A stretch of 10,197 nt of DNA, from positions 1 through 10,197 of the forward strand of contig JAKAOC010000040.1 in assembly GCA_021823385.1 (NCBI GenBank), read 5' to 3'. The notes under the pieces are model-generated. The model saw nothing but the letters and a program-made list of their open reading frames with translations. It had not been told where the DNA came from and searched no databases. Numbering within the stretch: position 1 is the stretch's first letter; each line of letters starts with the position of its first letter. The position numbers and the translations under genes are program-made. Below, piece after piece: positions 6,247 through 10,197 of this stretch. The stretch is from Actinomycetes bacterium (lineage in GTDB: Bacteria > Actinomycetota > Acidimicrobiia > Acidimicrobiales > Acidimicrobiaceae).

Positions 6247-8406
6247 TTACGAGGGCGGCCGGGCAGCCTTTAGGGCCGGGCTGCGAAGCACCTTGGCGCG
6301 CATCCCCTCCAGTTCGGCGGCCGGGACCGCGGCTGAGAACAGGAACCCCTGGCCGAGTTCGCACCCGAGCTGGCGCAGCAGCGCCAGTTGCTCTTTTGTC
6401 TCGATTCCCTCGGCGACGACCGTCACATCGAGCACGTGACAGAGCGAGACCATCGCTTCCAGCAGGCGTCTGGCAAAGGCGCTGCGATGCGCGGACCCGA
6501 CGAAGCTGCGGTCGATCTTTATGATGTCGGGGCGCAGCATCGCAAGGTAGGAGAGCGAGGAGTAGCCGGTGCCGAAATCATCCAGCGCCACCGAGGCCCG
6601 GAGACGCTGGAGGTGTTCGATGGTCCTGATTGCCGATTCGATATCCGATAGAGCGGTGCTCTCGGTTATCTCGAGCACAAGGCGCTCCGGCGCCAGACGG
6701 CTCGAGGCGAGCGCCTCCTCGATGGTCGCGATCAGGTTGGGATCGCGGAACTGGCGGGCGGAGAGGTTGACCGCGACATACGGGGCGGCGGAGCCACTGC
6801 CAGAGCTCTCCAACCCCGCCGCCTGGGCCGTTGCCTGGCCAAGTGCAAAGCGGCCGAGCTCGACGATAAGGTCGCTCTGTTCCGCCAAGGGAATGAAGGC
6901 ATCAGGCGGCACCGGGCCATGCTCGGGGTGCTGCCAGCGCATCAATGCCTCGTAGCCAACGATGTCGCCGCGGGCGAGGTGCACGATCGGCTGGTAGTGC
7001 ATGGAGATCTCGCCGCGGGCAACCGCCTTGGAGAGGTGCTGGCCGAGCTGGAAACTCTTGGAGGTGCGGCTGGCCATCTCCGGATCGAACACCACCATCT
7101 GGGACTTGCCCCGGCGCTTGGCTTCATGCAGCGCGGTGTCGGCGTTGCGCAGGAGCGCATCGGGACTCATCTGTTCGGTGACATCGCATAGCACCGCGCC
7201 CAGACTGGCGGTTTTCTTCACCTCCGCCCCCGCCAGGACGAAGGGCTCATCCAGCACGCCGAGCAGGCGTTTGGCGAGTGCCATGGCCTCGTCTGAGCCC
7301 CCGAGCCCATCTGCCAGGTAGGCAAAGGTGTCACCGGTAAAGCGCGCCAGGGTGTCGGTGGGGCCGGCCACGTTCTCCAGGCGCCGGGCCAGGGCCTGGA
7401 TGAGCTGATCGCCGGCTTGGTGCCCGAGCGTCTCGTTGACGCCTTTCAGGTCGTCGACATCGAGCAGGAAGAGGGCGGTCATGCCGGCGTTGTGCAATCC
7501 TCTCTGCAGCGCGCGAGGAAGGCGGTCGGCAAAAAGGACGCGGTTGGGCAGTCCGGTTAGAGGGTCGTGCAAGGCGAGGTGGGAGAGCTGGGCGCTTAGG
7601 GTTCGCTCCTCGGTGATGTCTCTGATCGAGCTGATCGCAAAAGCCGGCTCTCCGCTCTTGTCACGGGCGAGGGACCTCGCCACCTCGGCGATCACCACCC
7701 CTCCATCCTTGCGCAGGTAGCGCTTGGTGTAGCGCAGCTGATCCGCCTCACCTCTGGCGAGCTGGGCATTGATCCGGTAGGTGGCCTCAAGATCCTCGGG
7801 GTGGGTGTAGTCCATGAAGTTGACCCCGGTCAACTCCTCCGGTGATCGCCCGAGCATCTCACAGAACGCACGGTTGACTTGCAGGACGTCTCCCTCCAGA
7901 GTGGCCACGGCCATGGGGGCCATGTTGTACTCGAAGGCGAGACGGAAGCCCTCTTCGCTCTTGGCGAGAACCTCGGCGGCGGCAAGGGACTCTGCCGCGG
8001 CACGGGTCTCGTCGAAGCTGACGCCCAGCAGGACAGCGGTGACAAACACGGTGGCAAAGCTTGCCCAGATTCCCCACAGCTCGGTGGGGTTGTGCGGAAG
8101 AACGATCTCCAGAGGCGCCATGGCCACGATGCCGGTGAGCGCGGTACCTAGCGATCCGACCAGGCCGAAAGCCATGCCCGCATATATGACGGGAACAAAG
8201 AGCAGGAGGATCCACACGAAGCCCGGAACGGGTGTCAAGAAGCGTTTGTTGGCGAGGTCTCCCGCCAGATGGACCATAAATACGGCCGCCACCATGGCCT
8301 GGGCAGACCAGAACCGGCGGTCGGAGAATGGCGGGTGCGCCAGGTTGGCAAGCAGGCTCTTGACGGACAGGCGCACCGTGTGCCGACCCGTATAGCTCTC
8401 GATCAC
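6247..8406 (-). CDS. Membrane PAS-GGDEF(degenerate)-EAL protein, predicted c-di-GMP phosphodiesterase
   Basis: This product has 719 residues with the chosen start. Hydrophobic helices at about 32-55, 60-80, 82-102 and 108-130 form a membrane sensor region of unknown ligand. A PAS domain follows (about 150-270, ending in the typical SSIRDITEER), then GGDEF (275-440) and EAL (455-700) domains. The cyclase signature reads TGDTF (357-361) instead of GGDEF, so cyclase activity is probably lost; the domain may bind GTP or dimerise. The EAL site looks complete: EAL 486-488, Asn547, Glu579, Asp609-Asp610, Lys630, Glu666, Gln686. It should therefore hydrolyse c-di-GMP to pGpG. The frame stays open to 8604, but the extra 66 residues are Cys/Gly/Ser-rich and unlike a domain. 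GTG at 8406 with GGGAGAG (8411-8417) 4 nt upstream is preferred. A start at 8562 (ATG) is the main alternative. Confidence 0.93.
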   Translation of the reverse strand: MIESYTGRHTVRLSVKSLLANLAHPPFSDRRFWSAQAMVAAVFMVHLAGDLANKRFLTPVPGFVWILLLFVPVIYAGMAFGLVGSLGTALTGIVAMAPLEIVLPHNPTELWGIWASFATVFVTAVLLGVSFDETRAAAESLAAAEVLAKSEEGFRLAFEYNMAPMAVATLEGDVLQVNRAFCEMLGRSPEELTGVNFMDYTHPEDLEATYRINAQLARGEADQLRYTKRYLRKDGGVVIAEVARSLARDKSGEPAFAISSIRDITEERTLSAQLSHLALHDPLTGLPNRVLFADRLPRALQRGLHNAGMTALFLLDVDDLKGVNETLGHQAGDQLIQALARRLENVAGPTDTLARFTGDTFAYLADGLGGSDEAMALAKRLLGVLDEPFVLAGAEVKKTASLGAVLCDVTEQMSPDALLRNADTALHEAKRRGKSQMVVFDPEMASRTSKSFQLGQHLSKAVARGEISMHYQPIVHLARGDIVGYEALMRWQHPEHGPVPPDAFIPLAEQSDLIVELGRFALGQATAQAAGLESSGSGSAAPYVAVNLSARQFRDPNLIATIEEALASSRLAPERLVLEITESTALSDIESAIRTIEHLQRLRASVALDDFGTGYSSLSYLAMLRPDIIKIDRSFVGSAHRSAFARRLLEAMVSLCHVLDVTVVAEGIETKEQLALLRQLGCELGQGFLFSAAVPAAELEGMRAKVLRSPALKAARPPS

Positions 8407-8866
8407 CCGACTCTCCCATTCCGGCCCGGTCGAGCACGCCCCGGTCTTTATGGCAATGTCTGCGGCCCGGGTATAGTCCGCGGAACCGCTCGGGCATAGG
8501 CCAGACCCGAGAGGGCCGCAAAAGGCGCACGGCCGGACCACAGTCCTGTATTTCTTCGGCATGATCTGCGAAATCCTTGAGCCTTCGATCCTCCCGCAAC
8601 ACAAGTCCAGTTGTCAGGTATTGCCGGCTGGACGCCATGACGACGGCGTGGACACTGTCCTTGACAACCTCGCGTCATCAAGACGTTCGCCAAGGTGCTT
8701 GACGGAGAGGATCCGAACCAATGCTCGGCACCTTGCTGTCGTCCATCTCTGCGATGGCGTAGTCCGCACTGACGTATTGGCACCGGATGCGCTCGCTGTG
8801 GGTACCGGGAAGCCAGGGTGAGCCGTCGACCGCTGCCGGTCTTACGATCCTGTGCCGTCCCGCCGA
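8407..8866 (-). other. Intergenic leader between the two c-di-GMP genes
   Basis: These 460 nt lie between the stop of the GGDEF gene and the preferred start of the EAL gene. No gene was recognised. On either strand a 6-bp inverted repeat CTCGGG / CCCGAG with an 11-nt spacer sits at 8489-8511, about 85 nt upstream of the preferred start, and a short GGAC-ACT-GTCC repeat at 8650-8660. The length suggests that the EAL gene has its own promoter, but I could not identify convincing -10/-35 boxes. I looked for, and did not find, the GEMM c-di-GMP riboswitch core. Confidence 0.5.
8411..8417 (-). promoter_or_regulatory. Shine-Dalgarno supporting the GTG start at 8406
   Basis: On the - strand GGGAGAG is 4 nt before GTG at 8406. 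It is the best ribosome site in the open frame upstream of the first membrane helix and is the reason this start was preferred over upstream ATG or TTG codons. Confidence 0.45.
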
Positions 8867-9907
8867 TCAGGCCGCGTGCGGATCATCGCCTAGTCGGCGC
8901 CGACGTTTGGCCTGGTACATCATCTGGTCAGCGCGGCGCAGCAGGTTGGCCGCACCCTCGACGTGGTCCCAGGTGGCGACTCCGACAGAGGCGGAGACGC
9001 CTTCCGGCAGTGCCTGGACTAGACGCCGGGCGAGAGCGTGAGCTCCGAGCTCATCGGATCCAGGGGCGAGCAGTCCGAACTCATCACCGCCGATGCGGGC
9101 CACAAGGTCTCCGCCACCGCGCGTCATCGACTCCCAGGAGCGAGCGGCCGACTGGAGCAGGCGGTCCCCGGCAAGGTGCCCGTTGCTGTCATTGACAGAC
9201 TTGAATCCGTCGATGTCCAGCACCACGACCGATAGAGGAGTGCCATAGCGCGCTGCCCGCTCAAGCTCGACCTCGAGGCGCTCGTCCCAGGCGCGCCTGT
9301 TGGCCAGCCCGGTGAGGGAATCTTCTCTCGCTGTGCTGCGAAGCACGCTCATTAGACCGGCCACGACGACCGCCAGGACCGCACCGGTCCCGAACACCGA
9401 TAGCCAAGCGATGACCGGCGGCTCGACGGTCTTGGGGCCGACCGCGAGCACGAGGGCGTAGGCAACTCCGGCGCCTGCGAGGTGGTAGAGCGCCGAGCGC
9501 AACGGCAGGTAAAGCACGGCGAAGACTTCGACGAGTAGATAGAGGTTCGCCAAGTTCACATGTCCGGAGGCCCCGGCGCCGGTGATGATACTGACGAAGA
9601 CGTTGCCGAGCAGGACGTCGACCTGGAGACTCCAGGGGGGTAGCCGTTTGCCGACAACCAGTCGCACACCGGCGTTGGACAGGGCCGCCACCAGGGCGAT
9701 GACAAGAACGATGAATGCGGGGCCCGGCCAGTGGCGCAGCGGCAGTACCGAGACGACGGCGAGGGCTCCTATGAGTTCGATAGCGCTGGCGACCGGGCCG
9801 GGATTGGAGAAGAAGGGCCGCATCCAGGCGGCCACGGTCTTGTTCAAGGATGCCGAGGAGTGAGTGATATCGAACCATTGGCGATCTGGTGCTGCCTCGG
9901 CTGTCAT
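8867..9907 (-). CDS. Membrane-bound diguanylate cyclase (GGDEF protein)
   Basis: This 346-residue protein has a membrane N-terminal half (about five or six hydrophobic segments between residues 38 and 188) and a C-terminal GGDEF domain (about 190-336). It should make c-di-GMP from two GTP at the inner face of the membrane. The domain opens with EDSLTGLANRRAWD, keeps the metal/substrate residues of DIDGFKSVNDSNGHLAGD (231-248) and has an intact GGDEF at 273-277, so it is probably active. The inhibitory I-site RxxD is not canonical: Asp267 is present but the residue three before it is Gly, with Arg263 one place too far, so feedback inhibition may be weak. No PAS, GAF or EAL is present; the membrane part is the likely sensor but matches no family I can name. 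The ATG start has a modest AGGGA 8 nt upstream. The gene is followed by the EAL gene in the same orientation. Confidence 0.95.
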   Translation of the reverse strand: MTAEAAPDRQWFDITHSSASLNKTVAAWMRPFFSNPGPVASAIELIGALAVVSVLPLRHWPGPAFIVLVIALVAALSNAGVRLVVGKRLPPWSLQVDVLLGNVFVSIITGAGASGHVNLANLYLLVEVFAVLYLPLRSALYHLAGAGVAYALVLAVGPKTVEPPVIAWLSVFGTGAVLAVVVAGLMSVLRSTAREDSLTGLANRRAWDERLEVELERAARYGTPLSVVVLDIDGFKSVNDSNGHLAGDRLLQSAARSWESMTRGGGDLVARIGGDEFGLLAPGSDELGAHALARRLVQALPEGVSASVGVATWDHVEGAANLLRRADQMMYQAKRRRRLGDDPHAA

Positions 9908-10099
9908 TAGTCAGGTCCCTAGGAAAGTATTGTCGACGTGGCGGCGCTGAGCGTGGTTTTGACCGGACGCCGAGCTGAGCTGGCGGGTATCCGGTTTCTC
10001 TTCCGCCGGCGCAGTCAATCGCGGTTCAGTCCAGCCTGGCGCCATTGGTAAGCCCATAAAGATAATCGGCACCTTGGGCTCCCACCTTGACGCCGCCCG
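9908..10099 (-). other. Upstream region of the GGDEF gene, between it and the IS-like end
   Basis: These 192 nt hold the presumed promoter region of the GGDEF gene. I see no convincing -10/-35 pair and no gene. A short - strand frame (stop at 10026-10028) runs from the IS-like end into this region for about 24 codons; it may be the tail of a gene cut by an insertion or simply chance. Confidence 0.4.
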
Positions 10100-10197
10100 T
10101 GTCCGTGGCCACCGAGAAGTCCCCACTGATGGCCATCTGGGGTCACCACTGATGGCCAAGAAAAGTCCCCACTCCTCGCCTGTTCAGTAACGCGGTG
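10100..10197. mobile_element. Probable terminus of an IS21-family insertion sequence (continues past window)
   Basis: From 10100 the + strand starts TGTCCGTGGCCACC and then shows three tandem units of 23-24 bp. A TGT...ACA end followed by multiple subterminal repeats containing TGGCCA and AGTCCCCACT-type cores is the architecture of IS21-family ends, as I know it from actinobacterial elements. No transposase (IstA) or helper ATPase (IstB) is present within the remaining 98 nt, so whether an intact element or only a remnant follows cannot be told. The opposite end and target duplication are outside the window. Confidence 0.6.
10106..10175. repeat. Three tandem 23-24 bp units, IS-end type
   Basis: Units lie at 10106-10129, 10130-10152 and 10153-10175. 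Each begins TGGCCA. Units 1 and 3 share AAGTCCCCACT, while unit 2 has the diverged GGTCACCACT. Units 1 and 2 end in CACTGA. Such spaced repeats at IS21 ends are thought to bind transposase. Confidence 0.75.

Noticed and set aside
7814..8395. A 193-codon + strand frame opposite the EAL gene
   Set aside because: It is a shadow of the membrane and PAS coding region, with no independent start signal or domain.
8407..8604. A possible c-di-GMP (GEMM) riboswitch in the leader of the EAL gene
   Set aside because: I looked for the conserved GEMM core and the paired stems and did not find them; only an isolated 6-bp inverted repeat is present.
8650..8660. GGACACTGTCC palindrome as a possible operator
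   Set aside because: It is only a 4-bp half-site, matches no operator I know, and such short palindromes are expected by chance.
10026..10137. A 36-codon - strand frame starting MAISGDFSVA and ending LTNGARLD
   Set aside because: The ATG and first residues come from the repeat units, not a gene start. The tail could be the end of an interrupted gene, but 24 codons are too few to support that.
9911..10159. An 82-codon open frame on the - strand spanning the right-hand non-coding region
   Set aside because: Its first residues are just the translation of the IS-end tandem repeats and the rest is low-complexity with no ribosome site. Reading frames beginning in IS21 ends are a known source of false genes.

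Overview
The window looks like a chromosomal segment from a high-GC bacterium, most likely an Actinomycetota member. This rests on strong GC bias at third codon positions, GTG and TTG starts, and the combination of a group 1-type [NiFe]-hydrogenase with a HypC-plus-DUF6390-like tail that I associate from memory with actinobacterial hydrogenase loci. The species cannot be named from the sequence.

Region 1 (1-5695, all + strand) is the distal part of a membrane-bound uptake [NiFe]-hydrogenase operon. In order it holds: the C-terminal 275 residues of the small (FeS) subunit with its C-terminal membrane anchor; the complete large (NiFe) subunit; a b-type cytochrome that would pass electrons to quinone; the maturation endopeptidase; an unrecognised protein whose C-terminal part faintly resembles the end of HypF; the chaperone HypC; and a 255-residue protein resembling the DUF6390 family. 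Genes are packed with 2-37 nt gaps or ATGA overlaps, and most have clear Shine-Dalgarno sequences, so they are probably one transcript. The small subunit lacks the extra cysteine (E. coli Hyd-1 Cys120 position) of the O2-tolerant proximal [4Fe-3S] cluster, so this looks like a standard-type enzyme. The promoter, the N-terminal half of the small subunit and hypA/B/D/E/F lie outside the window.

Region 2 (5696-6246) is a 551-nt gap between convergent genes. It has no convincing gene and no classical terminator, but contains small inverted repeats, including three alternating complementary arms around 6094-6131.

Region 3 (6247-9907, - strand) carries two cyclic-di-GMP genes in the same orientation. 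The upstream one is a membrane diguanylate cyclase with an intact GGDEF site. The downstream one is a membrane-PAS-GGDEF-EAL protein whose GGDEF site is degenerate (TGDTF) but whose EAL site is complete, so it is predicted to be a phosphodiesterase. Together they look like a make/break pair for c-di-GMP.

Region 4 (9908-10197) is non-coding and ends in what looks like the terminus of an IS21-family element: a TGT end followed by three tandem 23-24 bp units. The body of the element, if intact, lies beyond the right edge.
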